64,000 nucleotides of DNA from Pseudomonas sp. SDI (GTDB lineage Bacteria; Pseudomonadota; Gammaproteobacteria; Pseudomonadales; Pseudomonadaceae), in the NCBI RefSeq assembly GCF_003105155.1, contig NZ_QETK01000018.1, positions 1 to 64,000 of the forward strand. Reading direction: 5' to 3'. Under the pieces are notes generated by a model. That model was not told where the DNA came from. It saw only the letters and a program-made list of their open reading frames with translations, and made no database searches. The translations under genes and the position numbers were made by a program. Positions 33,133-43,710 of the stretch are shown here, one piece after another; the first letter of the stretch is position 1; the number at the start of each line of letters is the position of its first letter.

Positions 33133-36100
33133 CTAGACCTTTTCGATGTTCACGAGAAACGCCTTGTATTCCGGCGTATGTGTATTGGAATCGCCAACCC
33201 CGGGGGTCAGCGTATTGGCCAGGAAGCCTTTGCGTGTGCTGCCCTCGAAGCCCCAGTGGCAGGGAATGCCGATGGTGTCGACGTGCTGCCCGTCCACCGC
33301 CAGGCGGCGAATGCGCTTGGTCACCACGGCCTTGGCCTTGATATAGCCACGCTGGGTGCTGACCTTGACCATATCGCCCTGCTGAATGCCCTTGTCGGCC
33401 GCCAGCAGCTCGCCGATCTCGACGAACTGCTCGGGCTGGACGATGGCGTTGAGCCGGGCGTGCTTGGTCCAGTGGCGGAACAGTTCGGTGATTGAGTAGG
33501 TGGTGGCGACGTAGGGGAAGTCCTCACGCTTGCCCATGCGCACACGGTCTTGCTCGTAGATGCGCGCCGTCGGGCTGTAGGTGACGTTGGGGTGCAGCGG
33601 GTTGCTCGCCAGCGGGCTCTCGGTGGGTTCGTAGTGCTCGGGGAATGGGCCGTCGTTCAGCGCCCCCACCGAGAACAGCCGGCCGAGGCCCTCGGGCAGC
33701 ATGATGAACGGATTGGCGGCGTGACCGGGTGGCAGCGTGGCGGCGAAGTCGGGTACGTCGGCACCGCTCCAGCGCGCGCCGTCCCAGCCGATCAGCCGAC
33801 GTTTCGGGTCCCACGGCCGGCCTTGCGGGTCGAGCGAGGCGCGGTTGTAGAGAATCCGGCGGTTTTGCGGCCAGGCCCAGGCCCAGCCCGGCGTGCAACC
33901 CAGACCGCTGTCGGCGTTGTCGCGGCGGGCCATCTGGTTGCCTTGTTCGGTCCAGGAGCCGGCGAAGATCCAGTTGAAGCACACCGTGCTGCCATCGTCG
34001 CGCAGTTGCGAGAAGTCGTTGAGCAACTGGCCCTTGCGCAGGATCAGGTTGCCTTGTTCGTCACGCAGGTCGGCGAGGGCACGGCCGTTGGATTCGCGGG
34101 CCACTTCTTCGGGTTTCGGGTCGTACGGGTCGGCGTAGTCCCAGGCCATGTTCAGTACCGGCGCCGGGTTGGCGCCACCTTCCTTGGCGTACAGCTCGCG
34201 CAGCTTCATGAACAGGTGGCCGAGGATCTTGCCGTCGTGCCAGGCCTCGCCGGGCGGTGCCGCGCCGGCCCAGTGCCATTGCAGCCAGCGCCCGGAGTTG
34301 ACGATCGAGCCGTCTTCCTCGGCAAAGCAGGAAGAGGGCAGGCGGAACACCTCGGTCTGGATCGCCGCGCTGTCGACGTCGTGCTGCTCGCCGTGGTTCT
34401 GCCAGAAGCTTGAGGTTTCGGTGGCCAGCGGGTCGATGATCACCAGGAACTTGAGCTTGGCCAGTGCCGCCTGGGCCTTGTTCTTGTCCGGGAACGCCGC
34501 CACCGGGTTGAAGCCCTGGGCGATGTAGCCGTTGACCTTGCCCTCGTACATGCGGTTGCTGTAGTTGAGCACGTCGTAGCTGTCGTCCCATTTCGGCAGC
34601 CAGTCGTACCCCCAGTCGTTGTCCTTGGTGGCCTTGTCGCCCCACAGGCTTTTCATCAGGCTGATGAAGAATTTCGGCGTGTGCTTGTAGTAGTTGACCT
34701 GGTCCGGCAGCACCGCGCTCGGGGTGGTCTGCTTGAGGTAGGTGGCGAGGTTGGTCTGCGCGTCGGACGGCAGGTTCATGTAGCCCGGCAGGCGCAGCGA
34801 GAGCAGGCCGAGGTCGGTATAGCCCTGGATGTTGGAGTGCCCGCGCAGGGCGTTGACGCCGCCGCCGGCCATGCCGATGTTGCCCAACAGCAGCTGGATC
34901 ATGCCCGAGCCGCGGATCATCTGGGCGCCGTTGGTATGGTGGGTCCAGCCGAGGGCGTAGAGGAAGGTCGCGGTCTTGTCCGGGGCGCTGGTTTCGCCGA
35001 GGATCGCGCAGATCCTGAGGAAGTCGTCCTGCGGCGTGCCGCACACCGAGCTGACCATTTCCGGGGTGTAGCGGCTGACGTGCTGCTTGAGCAGGTTCCA
35101 CACGCAGCGCGGGTGGTTCAGGCTCGGGTCGCGCTTGGCGAAGCCGTCGGCATCCAGCTCGTAGTTCCACGAGCTGCGATCGTAACTGCGCTTGCCGGCG
35201 TCGTAGCCGCTGAACAGGCCGTCGTCGAAGGCGTAGTCGGGGCGCACGATCAGGCTGGCGTTGGTGTAGGCCTTGACGTATTCGTGCTGGATCTTGTCGT
35301 GGCTGATCAGGTAGTTGACCACGCCCATCAGGAAGGTCACGTCGGAACCGGCGCGGATCGGCGAGTAGATGTCGGCCACGGCGGCGCTGCGGTTGAAGCG
35401 TGGGTCGACCACGATCACCTTGGCGCCGTTGCGGATCTTCGCCTCGATCACCCACTTGAAGCCCACCGGGTGCGCCTCGGCCGGGTTGCCGCCCATGATC
35501 AGCACGACGTTGGCGTTCTTGATGTCGACCCAGTTGTTGGTCATGGCGCCACGGCCGAAGGTCGGTGCCAGCGCCGATACCGTCGGCGCGTGGCAGACCC
35601 GCGCCTGGCTGTCGGTACCGAGGATACCCAGGGCGCGGGTGAAGCGTTGGTCGAGCGAGCCGGTTTCGCTGCTGGCCGCCGAGGAACAGAGCATGCCGGT
35701 ACTGAGCCAGCGGTTTACCGTGGTGCCCTGGGCGTTCTTCTCGATGAAGTTGGCGTCGCGGTCGTCCTTCATCAGTCGGGCGATACGCTCGATGGCGTGC
35801 TCCCAACTGATCCGCTGCCATTTGTCTGAGCCCGGTGCACGGTATTCGGGGAACAGCAGGCGCTGTTCGCTGTGGATGTAGTCGACCAGGCCGGCACCTT
35901 TCGGGCACAGCGAGCCGCGGCTGACCGGGTGATCGGGGTCGCCTTCGATGTGGAAGATGCGCGACTTGGCGTTTTTCGCGCCGTCGCCCAAGCTGTACAT
36001 GAGGATCCCGCAACCCACTGAGCAATAGGTGCAGTTGTTGCGGGTTTCGCGAGCACGCAGCAGTTTGTATTGGCGCGATTGGGTGGCCTGGGCCATGCCG

Positions 36101-36183
36101 GGGGCGAAGCCCAGGCTGGCGCAGGTGGCGGTGGCGGCACCGACCGTGCACAGTTTGAAGAACTGTCGTCTGCCCAGTCCCAT
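33133..36183 (-). CDS. fdnG: formate dehydrogenase alpha subunit, Cys form
   Basis: This 1016-aa molybdopterin catalytic subunit oxidises formate to CO2 in the periplasm. The N-terminus has a Tat signal ([16 protein letters not shown], cut near AQA), then a 4Fe-4S motif ([19 protein letters not shown]). At the position where E. coli FdnG has selenocysteine 196 the protein has Cys197, in [20 protein letters not shown]; the codon is TGC (35593-35595) and the whole frame is open. The MPT-binding regions ([19 protein letters not shown] and the C-terminal domain) are intact. AAGGAGA precedes the ATG. Loss of selenium-dependence is discussed in the findings. Confidence 0.96.
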   Translation of the reverse strand: MGLGRRQFFKLCTVGAATATCASLGFAPGMAQATQSRQYKLLRARETRNNCTYCSVGCGILMYSLGDGAKNAKSRIFHIEGDPDHPVSRGSLCPKGAGLVDYIHSEQRLLFPEYRAPGSDKWQRISWEHAIERIARLMKDDRDANFIEKNAQGTTVNRWLSTGMLCSSAASSETGSLDQRFTRALGILGTDSQARVCHAPTVSALAPTFGRGAMTNNWVDIKNANVVLIMGGNPAEAHPVGFKWVIEAKIRNGAKVIVVDPRFNRSAAVADIYSPIRAGSDVTFLMGVVNYLISHDKIQHEYVKAYTNASLIVRPDYAFDDGLFSGYDAGKRSYDRSSWNYELDADGFAKRDPSLNHPRCVWNLLKQHVSRYTPEMVSSVCGTPQDDFLRICAILGETSAPDKTATFLYALGWTHHTNGAQMIRGSGMIQLLLGNIGMAGGGVNALRGHSNIQGYTDLGLLSLRLPGYMNLPSDAQTNLATYLKQTTPSAVLPDQVNYYKHTPKFFISLMKSLWGDKATKDNDWGYDWLPKWDDSYDVLNYSNRMYEGKVNGYIAQGFNPVAAFPDKNKAQAALAKLKFLVIIDPLATETSSFWQNHGEQHDVDSAAIQTEVFRLPSSCFAEEDGSIVNSGRWLQWHWAGAAPPGEAWHDGKILGHLFMKLRELYAKEGGANPAPVLNMAWDYADPYDPKPEEVARESNGRALADLRDEQGNLILRKGQLLNDFSQLRDDGSTVCFNWIFAGSWTEQGNQMARRDNADSGLGCTPGWAWAWPQNRRILYNRASLDPQGRPWDPKRRLIGWDGARWSGADVPDFAATLPPGHAANPFIMLPEGLGRLFSVGALNDGPFPEHYEPTESPLASNPLHPNVTYSPTARIYEQDRVRMGKREDFPYVATTYSITELFRHWTKHARLNAIVQPEQFVEIGELLAADKGIQQGDMVKVSTQRGYIKAKAVVTKRIRRLAVDGQHVDTIGIPCHWGFEGSTRKGFLANTLTPGVGDSNTHTPEYKAFLVNIEKV

Positions 36184-36455
36184 GCGAGTCTCCTTGTTAT
36201 AGGCGACGCTGTTGCGGGCAGGGTAAAGCCCGCCGCGAGGGCGTCGTGAACGATAAGTGCATGCAGGCGGGTGACGCGGTGTTGCGCTGGCAGCCCCTCT
36301 GACGTGGGCTTGCCTAGACTAATCGGTACTCAGTCTATGCCCATACAAAGCCTGCGGCTAATCGAGGCTGTCGATGTCGCAATCGAGCGTCTCTATGGCG
36401 AGTGTTTCCATGGGCCGTGATACATTCGCGGTTTTTTCTCACAGGGGGTGGAACC

Positions 36456-36806
36456 ATGCGGGTAGTCGTGGCAGTTGTTGCAGCAGCCTTGTTGTCGGGG
36501 TGTGTCTCGTCGACGATGAATTCGGCGCGCAGCCAGGAGCCGACCAAGGCGCTGAAATCGAGCAAGGACGCCGCTCAGGTGGTGCGTTGCATCCAGTTTG
36601 GCTGGCAGGACGAAGCAGTGTTCGGCGTCGACGCCAGCGGTTATGTGGAGCCGGCCGAGAAGGGCGGGTTCACCGTCTACACCCGTGGTGCCGAGGCTTT
36701 TGCCGATGTGCGCTCGGAGTTTTCCCACACCCTGGTCAAGTACTACGCGCAGAAGCACGACGAGGTGGCGCAACGCCGCCTGGCGGCGTTGGCGACCTGC
36801 ATGTAA
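36456..36806 (+). CDS. small lipoprotein (hypothetical)
   Basis: The product is 116 aa, starting at ATG 36456 (MRVVVAVVAAALLSGCVSST) after AGGGGGTGG. The lipobox LLSGC puts the lipidated Cys at residue 16. The mature part (AAQVVRCIQFGWQDEAVFGV, GGFTVYTRGAEAFADVRSEF, ALATCM) is compact with two cysteines. It is a common envelope lipoprotein in Pseudomonas; function unknown. Monocistronic, convergent to the DMT transporter gene. Confidence 0.8.
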   Translation: MRVVVAVVAAALLSGCVSSTMNSARSQEPTKALKSSKDAAQVVRCIQFGWQDEAVFGVDASGYVEPAEKGGFTVYTRGAEAFADVRSEFSHTLVKYYAQKHDEVAQRRLAALATCM

Positions 36807-36826
36807 TCGCCATTCAAGGCTGATCG

Positions 36827-37711
36827 TCAGCTGGGCAGGCGCGAACGCTTGCCGGGTAGCAGCCCCAGCACCAGCGTGCAGCCGAGCATGATCACCAGGC
36901 CACCGCTGATCTGCAGCAGGTTCAGTTGCTCGTCGAGGAACAGTGCGCCGACCAGCACTGCTACCAGGGTCACCACGAATTCCACACTGATGGTTTTGGT
37001 TGCGCCGATGCGCGCGACCAGGCCGAAATACAGGACGTAGGTCATGGCGCTCATGATGCTGCCGGAGATCACCAGGTAGAGCACGTCGATTGCCTCCGGC
37101 AGCGCCGGCACAGGCACCCAGAAGAGCAGTGGCAAGGTCAGCAGGCCGCCGACCAGGAACGCGCCACTGGTGACATCCCAGGGCTGCGCCGAGCGCAGTC
37201 GCAGGCTGGCATAGTTGCTGCCGAAGGCGGCGCAGATGGCGCCGAGCACCGAGGCGATGCAGCCGCCGATGAAGTCCGGGGTGACGTCCTGGGCGGGGTA
37301 GCCGACCAGCATGACGATGCCGACGAAGCCCAGCAGCAGTCCGCCGAGGCCGCTGGGGGTGATTTTTTCCAGGCCCCATAGGCGGCCGATAATCATCGAG
37401 AACAGAGGAATGGTGGCGACGAAGATCGCAGCCAGTGCGGTGCCGATGCGTGGGGTGGCGTAGGACAGGCCGATCAGTTGCCCGGCCACGGTGGTGGCGC
37501 CGACCACCAGCAAGGGTTTCCAGATCGGGGCCAGGAGCAGACGTTTGCCGAGCAGGGTTGCCAGGAGGACCAGGGTCGAGCCGGCGATCAGTGCGCGCAG
37601 GCTGACGGCGCCGACCCAGCCGAAGGCGTGTACTACCTTGAGCAACACCAGAAATGAAAAGCCCCAGGCGATGGCCAGGAAGGCGTAGGCGGCGATATCT
37701 CGTGGCTTCAT
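36827..37711 (-). CDS. DMT-superfamily (EamA) transporter
   Basis: The product is 294 aa, starting at ATG 37711 (MKPRDIAAYAFLAIAWGFSF). It has ten predicted spans in two EamA repeats (AFLAIAWGFSFLVLLKVVHA with the typical WG-SF motif; SAMTYVLYFGLVARIGATKT in the second). Such carriers usually export amino acids or metabolites. A 20-codon extension upstream lacks a ribosome site and is rejected. No operon partner. Confidence 0.88.
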   Translation of the reverse strand: MKPRDIAAYAFLAIAWGFSFLVLLKVVHAFGWVGAVSLRALIAGSTLVLLATLLGKRLLLAPIWKPLLVVGATTVAGQLIGLSYATPRIGTALAAIFVATIPLFSMIIGRLWGLEKITPSGLGGLLLGFVGIVMLVGYPAQDVTPDFIGGCIASVLGAICAAFGSNYASLRLRSAQPWDVTSGAFLVGGLLTLPLLFWVPVPALPEAIDVLYLVISGSIMSAMTYVLYFGLVARIGATKTISVEFVVTLVAVLVGALFLDEQLNLLQISGGLVIMLGCTLVLGLLPGKRSRLPS

Positions 37712-37775
37712 CGGCAGGGTCCGGCGAGAGGGGTACTGGAAACTAACGGGTTGGTGGGGGCAGATCAACATGCGG

Positions 37776-37804
37776 TTGGCGTCCGCTGCCAGGGGACAGG
37801 CCCA
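37776..37804 (+). repeat. 29-bp dispersed repeat, copy 2
   Basis: This is identical to 126-154 except one base, and in the same orientation. It is followed at once by the inverted repeat at 37807-37838. No transposase or ORF is attached. Between the DMT transporter and urease genes it is the only mobile-like sequence. Confidence 0.7.
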
Positions 37805-37806
37805 TG

Positions 37807-37838
37807 CTTACTTTTTTTTTCGACTGAAAAAAAGTAAG
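37807..37838. terminator. A/T-rich perfect inverted repeat (stem-loop)
   Basis: CTTACTTTTTTT pairs with AAAAAAAGTAAG around a short loop with CGACTG. It lacks a GC-rich stem, so it is a poor terminator. I recall such CTTAC-T(n)/A(n)-GTAAG stems as a recurrent intergenic element in Pseudomonas. Confidence 0.5.
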
Positions 37839-37962
37839 CCACCGTCAGGGCGGAAGGGGCCCGCAGCCCCACCCAAAAAATGGATAAACACGCAGAAATA
37901 TGCCCGCCGAGGCCAAAAACTGCATCTTCCCCACCTGCACTTTCATTGGGCATTTCCCAGCT

Positions 37963-37978
37963 TGGCCCGCAATGTGCA
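37963..37978 (+). promoter_or_regulatory. sigma-54 promoter of urease operon
   Basis: TGGCCCGCAATGTGCA matches the consensus TGGCACG-N4-TTGCW at nearly all fixed positions (GG and GC exactly 10 bases apart). The -12 GC lies at 37976-37977, so transcription should start near 37989, about 29 bases before ureD. GCACT-N5-TGG at about 37937 resembles an NtrC half-site pair but is imperfect. It fits nitrogen-limitation control. Confidence 0.7.
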
Positions 37979-38017
37979 CTCCACCCCGTACGCCAAAACC
38001 TCACCGGGACTGGAAGT

Positions 38018-38851
38018 ATGACGCTGCCCGAACCACGCGACCCAAACCTTGCCGATGCTGGCTGGAACGCCGAGTTGCACCTGCGTTTCATCGCGGGCGA
38101 AAGCAAGACCCGAATTGGTGCGCGCCGGCATTTCGGACCTCTTTTGGTGCAGCGTCCGTTCTACCCGGAAGGCGCGGCTTGCCACGTCTATCTGCTGCAC
38201 CCCCCGGGTGGCGTAGTCGGTGGTGATCGCTTGGCCTTGGACATCCACCTCGACCCCGGTAGCCACGCCTTGCTGACCATGCCCGGGGCCACCAAGTTCT
38301 ACCGCAGCGCCGGCCTAACCTCGGTGCTCAACCAGCATTTTCACCTCGCCGAGGGCAGTACCCTGGAGTGGCTGCCGCCTGGCAGCATCTGCTTCCCTGG
38401 CGCCCGCGTCGCCTTGCACAGCCGCTTCAGCCTGGCCCCCGGTGCCCGTTTGCTGGCCTGGGAAACCCTGTGCCTGGGCCGTCCGGTGATGGGCGAACGC
38501 TTTAGCCATGGCGCCCTCGACAGCCGCTTGCAGATCGACCTGAGCGGCGACCTCGGCCTGCACGAACGCCTGCGTATCGCCGGCGGGCACCTGGAAAAGC
38601 TCGCCGGCTACCCCTTGCAGGCGACCTTCTGCGCCGCCCCGGCCAGCCCCGAGCTGCTCGACCAGGTGCGCGAACTGCTCGCCGAATTGCCGGCCCCGGC
38701 TGGCGCAACCCTGCTCGGGCCGCTGCTGGTGGTACGCCTGCTGGACCACGACAACCAACGCCTGCAAACCACCCTGCAACGCATCTGGCACTGCCTGCGC
38801 CCGGCCGTGATCGGCCTGGCGCCATGCCCGCCACGCATCTGGGCCACCTGA
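38018..38851 (+). CDS. ureD: urease accessory protein UreD
   Basis: This 277-aa UreD/UreH is the first gene of the urease operon and forms the scaffold that, with UreF and UreG, delivers nickel to apo-urease. Typical segments are [40 protein letters not shown] and [10 protein letters not shown]. The start is ATG 38018 with TGGAAG; a 46-codon upstream extension would overlap the sigma-54 promoter and is rejected. The gene ends 11 bases before ureA. Confidence 0.96.
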   Translation: MTLPEPRDPNLADAGWNAELHLRFIAGESKTRIGARRHFGPLLVQRPFYPEGAACHVYLLHPPGGVVGGDRLALDIHLDPGSHALLTMPGATKFYRSAGLTSVLNQHFHLAEGSTLEWLPPGSICFPGARVALHSRFSLAPGARLLAWETLCLGRPVMGERFSHGALDSRLQIDLSGDLGLHERLRIAGGHLEKLAGYPLQATFCAAPASPELLDQVRELLAELPAPAGATLLGPLLVVRLLDHDNQRLQTTLQRIWHCLRPAVIGLAPCPPRIWAT

Positions 38852-38861
38852 GAGAGCACCG

Positions 38862-39164
38862 ATGGAGCTGACCCCGAGAGAGAAAGACAAACTGCTGCTG
38901 TTCACCGCCGCCTTGCTCGCCGAGCGCCGCCGTGACCGCGGCCTGAAGCTCAACTACCCGGAAGCCGTGGCGCTGATCAGCGCCGCCGTGCTCGAAGGCG
39001 CCCGCGACGGTCGTACCGTCGCCGAGCTGATGAGCCTGGGACGCGAAGTGCTCCGCCGCGACCAGGTCATGGCCGGCGTCGCCGAGATGATTCCCGACGT
39101 CCAGGTCGAGGCAACGTTTCCCGACGGCACCAAGCTGGTCACCGTGCACGACCCCATTGTCTGA
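38862..39164 (+). CDS. ureA: urease gamma subunit
   Basis: This 100-aa UreA ([20 protein letters not shown]) is one of the three structural subunits of the (alpha-beta-gamma)3 urease. The conserved [20 protein letters not shown] and ending [14 protein letters not shown] are intact. Urea is hydrolysed to ammonia and carbamate by the complex in the cytoplasm. Full length, with AGAGAG upstream, in operon between ureD and ureB. Confidence 0.98.
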   Translation: MELTPREKDKLLLFTAALLAERRRDRGLKLNYPEAVALISAAVLEGARDGRTVAELMSLGREVLRRDQVMAGVAEMIPDVQVEATFPDGTKLVTVHDPIV

Positions 39165-39182
39165 GCGCCGCAGGAGAGCCGC

Positions 39183-39496
39183 ATGATTCCCGGAGAAGTA
39201 CAGGTCGCCAGCGGCGACATCGAACTCAACGTCGGCCGCGCCACGCTCAGTGTCAGCGTCGCCAATCACGGCGACCGACCGGTACAGGTCGGCTCGCATT
39301 ACCACTTTTACGAGGTCAACCGCACGCTGGTGTTCGAGCGCGAAGCTACTCGCGGCTTTCGCCTGGACATCCCGGCCGGCACCGCCGTGCGCTTCGAGCC
39401 CGGTCAGGCGCGCACCGTGCAACTGGTGGCGTATGCCGGCAAGCGCCAGGTGTATGGTTTTCAGGGCAAGGTGATGGGTGCGCTGGAGGTACAGGC

Positions 39497-39500
<4 letters not shown>
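39183..39500 (+). CDS. ureB: urease beta subunit
   Basis: This 105-aa UreB starts [20 protein letters not shown] and has the conserved [16 protein letters not shown] and [18 protein letters not shown] blocks. It is a structural subunit that packs against UreA and UreC. CAGGAGAG precedes the ATG; the last four bases overlap the ureC start (ATGA), giving coupled translation. Confidence 0.98.
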
Positions 39501-41200
<1,700 letters not shown>

Positions 41201-41210
41201 AGGAGTAGCC

Positions 41211-41726
41211 ATGATTCTCTTGACCCTCCGGGCGAGCGCTGCCGCGCAGGTGAGCGGCAGCGTCACCCTCAACCTCGATACGCGGATCAAGAGCCGCGTG
41301 CGGATCACCCTCGACGACGGCCGCGAGGCCGGCCTGATGCTCGAACGCGGCCAGTTGATTCGCGGTGGCGAACTGCTCAGCGACGCCGCGGGTCGCGAAG
41401 TGATTCGGGTGCTGGCCGCCGACGAACAGGTGTCCAGCGTGCGCTGCGCCGATGCGCTGCTGCTGGCGCGGGCCTGCTACCACTTGGGCAACCGCCATGT
41501 GCCGTTGCAGATCGGCGAGGGTTTTGTGCGTTACCAGCACGACCATGTGCTCGACGACATGCTGCGCGGGCTCGGCCTGGACGTGGCCATCGAACAGGCA
41601 CCGTTCGAGCCGGAGGCGGGCGCTTACCAGAGTGCCCCGCACGGCCATAGCCACAGTCACGCCGACAACCACGACCACAGCCAGGCGCACCGCTTCGTGC
41701 GCGTCGCCGGCCACCACGCTCATTGA
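41211..41726 (+). CDS. ureE: urease nickel metallochaperone UreE
   Basis: The product is 171 aa, starting at ATG 41211 with AAGGAGTAG. The N-terminal peptide-binding domain (ILLTLRASAAAQVSGSVTLN) is followed by the metal-binding domain (ACYHLGNRHVPLQIGEGFVR, YQHDHVLDDMLRGLGL) with the bridging His in NRHVPLQ. The tail is His-rich (HGHSHSHADNHDHSQAHRF, then GHHAH), which would bind several nickel ions. It loads UreG with nickel. Confidence 0.97.
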   Translation: MILLTLRASAAAQVSGSVTLNLDTRIKSRVRITLDDGREAGLMLERGQLIRGGELLSDAAGREVIRVLAADEQVSSVRCADALLLARACYHLGNRHVPLQIGEGFVRYQHDHVLDDMLRGLGLDVAIEQAPFEPEAGAYQSAPHGHSHSHADNHDHSQAHRFVRVAGHHAH

Positions 41727-41748
41727 TAGTGCCCAAGGAATGACTGCC

Positions 41749-42294
41749 ATGAAAAAGACCTTCGCCTTTGCCCTGCTGCTGATTGCGCTACCCGCGTTCG
41801 CCCATCCGGGCCACGACAGCAACCCGCTGCAGGACGGCCTGCTGCACCCGCTGACCGGGCTCGACCATCTGCTGATGTTGCTGGGTACCGGTATGCTCGC
41901 GGCGCTGACCGGCCGTAGCCTGGCGCTGCCGCTGGCGACCCTGGCGGCGATGTTTGGCGGGGCGCTGCTGGGCCATCTGTTCGGCGATGTGCTGGGCATG
42001 GAAAGCATGATCCTCGGCTCGCTGCTGGTGGCTGCTGCGGCCTTGCTGCTGCCGCAACGGCAGTTGCTGCTGGCGCTGGCGATGCCGCTGTTCGCCCTGT
42101 TCCACGGCTGGGCGCATGGTGTGGAAGCCAGTCCGGGGGCGTTCTGGCTGTTCAGCGCCGGCTTTGTCGCGGTCAGTGGCCTGCTGCTGGCGGCGGGTTT
42201 TGGCGTAGGTTGTCTGCTGCGCCGGCACAGTCGTTTGCAGAAGATCGCCGGCGGTAGCCTGCTGGCCGGGGCAGCCATGGTGCTGGCCGGCTGA
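41749..42294 (+). CDS. ureJ: HupE/UreJ nickel-related membrane protein
   Basis: This 181-aa membrane protein of the HupE/UreJ family starts with a cleavable signal (MKKTFAFALLLIALPAFAHP), then the nickel motif HPGHDSNPLQDGLLHPLTGL followed by DHLL, and five or six spans (MLLGTGMLAALTGRSLALPL, FALFHGWAHGVEA). It is thought to bring nickel or another ion into the cell for the urease. I chose ATG 41749, at best distance from AAGGA; ATG 41740 is an alternative. The stop overlaps the ureF start by one base. Confidence 0.93.
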   Translation: MKKTFAFALLLIALPAFAHPGHDSNPLQDGLLHPLTGLDHLLMLLGTGMLAALTGRSLALPLATLAAMFGGALLGHLFGDVLGMESMILGSLLVAAAALLLPQRQLLLALAMPLFALFHGWAHGVEASPGAFWLFSAGFVAVSGLLLAAGFGVGCLLRRHSRLQKIAGGSLLAGAAMVLAG

Positions 42295-42968
42295 TGAGCG
42301 CCGCGCTGAGGCTGTTGCGCCTGTTGCAACTGACCAGCCCGAACCTGCCGGTGGGTGCTTTCACCTACTCGCAGGGCCTGGAGTGGGCGGTGGAAGCCGG
42401 CTGGGTGCGCGGCGCCGAGGGCTTTGCCGACTGGCAGCGCGAACAGGTGCAGGACACCCTCGTGTACCTCGACTGGCCGCTGCTGGCGCGGCTGTACACC
42501 GCCTGTGCGGACGACGATGCCGAGGCGTTCGCGCATTGGAGCCGGTTTCTCCTGGCCAACCGCGAAACATCCGAGTTACGCCTGGAAGAGTGCCAGCGCG
42601 GCAAAGCCCTGATGCGCCTGCTCGATGGTTGGCAACTGGGCCAGGCGCCGCAGTGGCGTGACAGCCTGGAACTGAGCCAACTGGGCGGGATGGCCTGGTT
42701 GGCCGCGCACTGGCAGATCCCGCTGCGCGACCTGGCCCTGGGCCATGGCTTTGCCTGGCTGGAGGGCGCGGTAATGGCCGGGGTCAAGCTGGTGCCGTTC
42801 GGCCAGCAGGCGGCCCAGGGGCTGTTGCGCGACCTCAGCGCCGAGCTGCCGGATTTGCTGGAACGCGCCCTGAGCCTGGCGGACGACGAACTGGGCGGGG
42901 GCTTGCCGCTGTTGGCGATTGCGTCCTCGTGCCATGAAACCCAATACACCCGATTGTTCCGATCCTGA
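42294..42968 (+). CDS. ureF: urease accessory protein UreF
   Basis: This 224-aa all-helical UreF has the conserved [20 protein letters not shown] start, [11 protein letters not shown] and [20 protein letters not shown]. It forms the UreDFG complex and gates GTP use by UreG during nickel insertion. Its ATG overlaps the ureJ stop (TGATG), so translation is coupled. Length normal. Confidence 0.96.
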   Translation: MSAALRLLRLLQLTSPNLPVGAFTYSQGLEWAVEAGWVRGAEGFADWQREQVQDTLVYLDWPLLARLYTACADDDAEAFAHWSRFLLANRETSELRLEECQRGKALMRLLDGWQLGQAPQWRDSLELSQLGGMAWLAAHWQIPLRDLALGHGFAWLEGAVMAGVKLVPFGQQAAQGLLRDLSAELPDLLERALSLADDELGGGLPLLAIASSCHETQYTRLFRS

Positions 42969-42978
42969 GGAATCCCTT

Positions 42979-43611
42979 ATGCAACATTACAAACAACCCC
43001 TGCGCGTCGGTGTCGGTGGTCCGGTCGGTTCCGGCAAGACCGCGCTGCTGGAAGTGCTGTGCAAGGCCATGCGCGATCACTACCAGATTGCCGTGGTGAC
43101 CAACGACATCTACACCAAGGAGGATCAGCGCATCCTCACCGAGGCGGGGGCGCTGGAACCGGAGCGGATTGTCGGGGTGGAAACCGGCGGTTGCCCGCAC
43201 ACGGCGATCCGCGAAGATGCCTCGATGAACCTGGCGGCGGTGGAGGAACTGGCGCGCAAGTTCGGCAACCTGGAGGTGATCTTTGTCGAGAGCGGCGGCG
43301 ACAACCTGAGTGCCACCTTCAGCCCGGAGCTGGCCGACCTGACCGTGTATGTGATCGATGTGGCCGAGGGCGAGAAGATCCCGCGCAAGGGTGGGCCGGG
43401 GATTACCAAGTCGGATTTCCTGGTGATCAACAAGATCGACCTGGCGCCGTATGTCGGGGCATCGCTGGAGGTGATGGAGCGCGACACCCAGCGCATGCGG
43501 CCAGAGCGGCCGTGGACGTTCACTAACCTGAAGACCGGGCAGGGCTTGCAGGCGGTGATCGACTTTATTGTCGAGAAGGGCATGCTGGAGGCCGGGCGGG
43601 TGGCGGTTTGA
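42979..43611 (+). CDS. ureG: urease GTPase UreG
   Basis: The product is 210 aa, starting at ATG 42979 after CTGAGGAATCC. It is a SIMIBI GTPase with P-loop [15 protein letters not shown], the nickel-binding [15 protein letters not shown] motif (CPH), [20 protein letters not shown] and the base-recognition NKIDLAP. It drives GTP-dependent nickel delivery from UreE to the apo-urease. It is the last gene of the operon; no strong terminator is seen directly after it. Confidence 0.98.
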   Translation: MQHYKQPLRVGVGGPVGSGKTALLEVLCKAMRDHYQIAVVTNDIYTKEDQRILTEAGALEPERIVGVETGGCPHTAIREDASMNLAAVEELARKFGNLEVIFVESGGDNLSATFSPELADLTVYVIDVAEGEKIPRKGGPGITKSDFLVINKIDLAPYVGASLEVMERDTQRMRPERPWTFTNLKTGQGLQAVIDFIVEKGMLEAGRVAV

Positions 43612-43662
43612 CGGGTTGGCTCCAGGAGCGATAACGGTTCAGTGGAGCGCCTACAGATACAT

Positions 43663-43699
43663 GAAAAAGACCGCGACCAGCCCATCGCCAGCCGCGGCC
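43663..43699 (-). terminator. rho-independent terminator of curlin operon
   Basis: On the minus strand GGCCGCG and CGCGGTC pair around a long loop, followed by TTTTT. It lies just after the stop of the leftward large curlin gene. Confidence 0.7.
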
Positions 43700-43710
43700 A
43701 ACGCGGGAAA

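Noticed and set aside
34061..36151. A 696-codon frame on the minus strand inside the formate dehydrogenase alpha gene
   Set aside because: It is a shifted frame of the same strand with Arg/Pro/Gln-rich nonsense. The overlapping fdnG frame shows Tat, Fe-S and molybdopterin motifs.
33133..36183. Selenocysteine codon in fdnG
   Set aside because: The codon at the Sec position is TGC, and there is no in-frame TGA.
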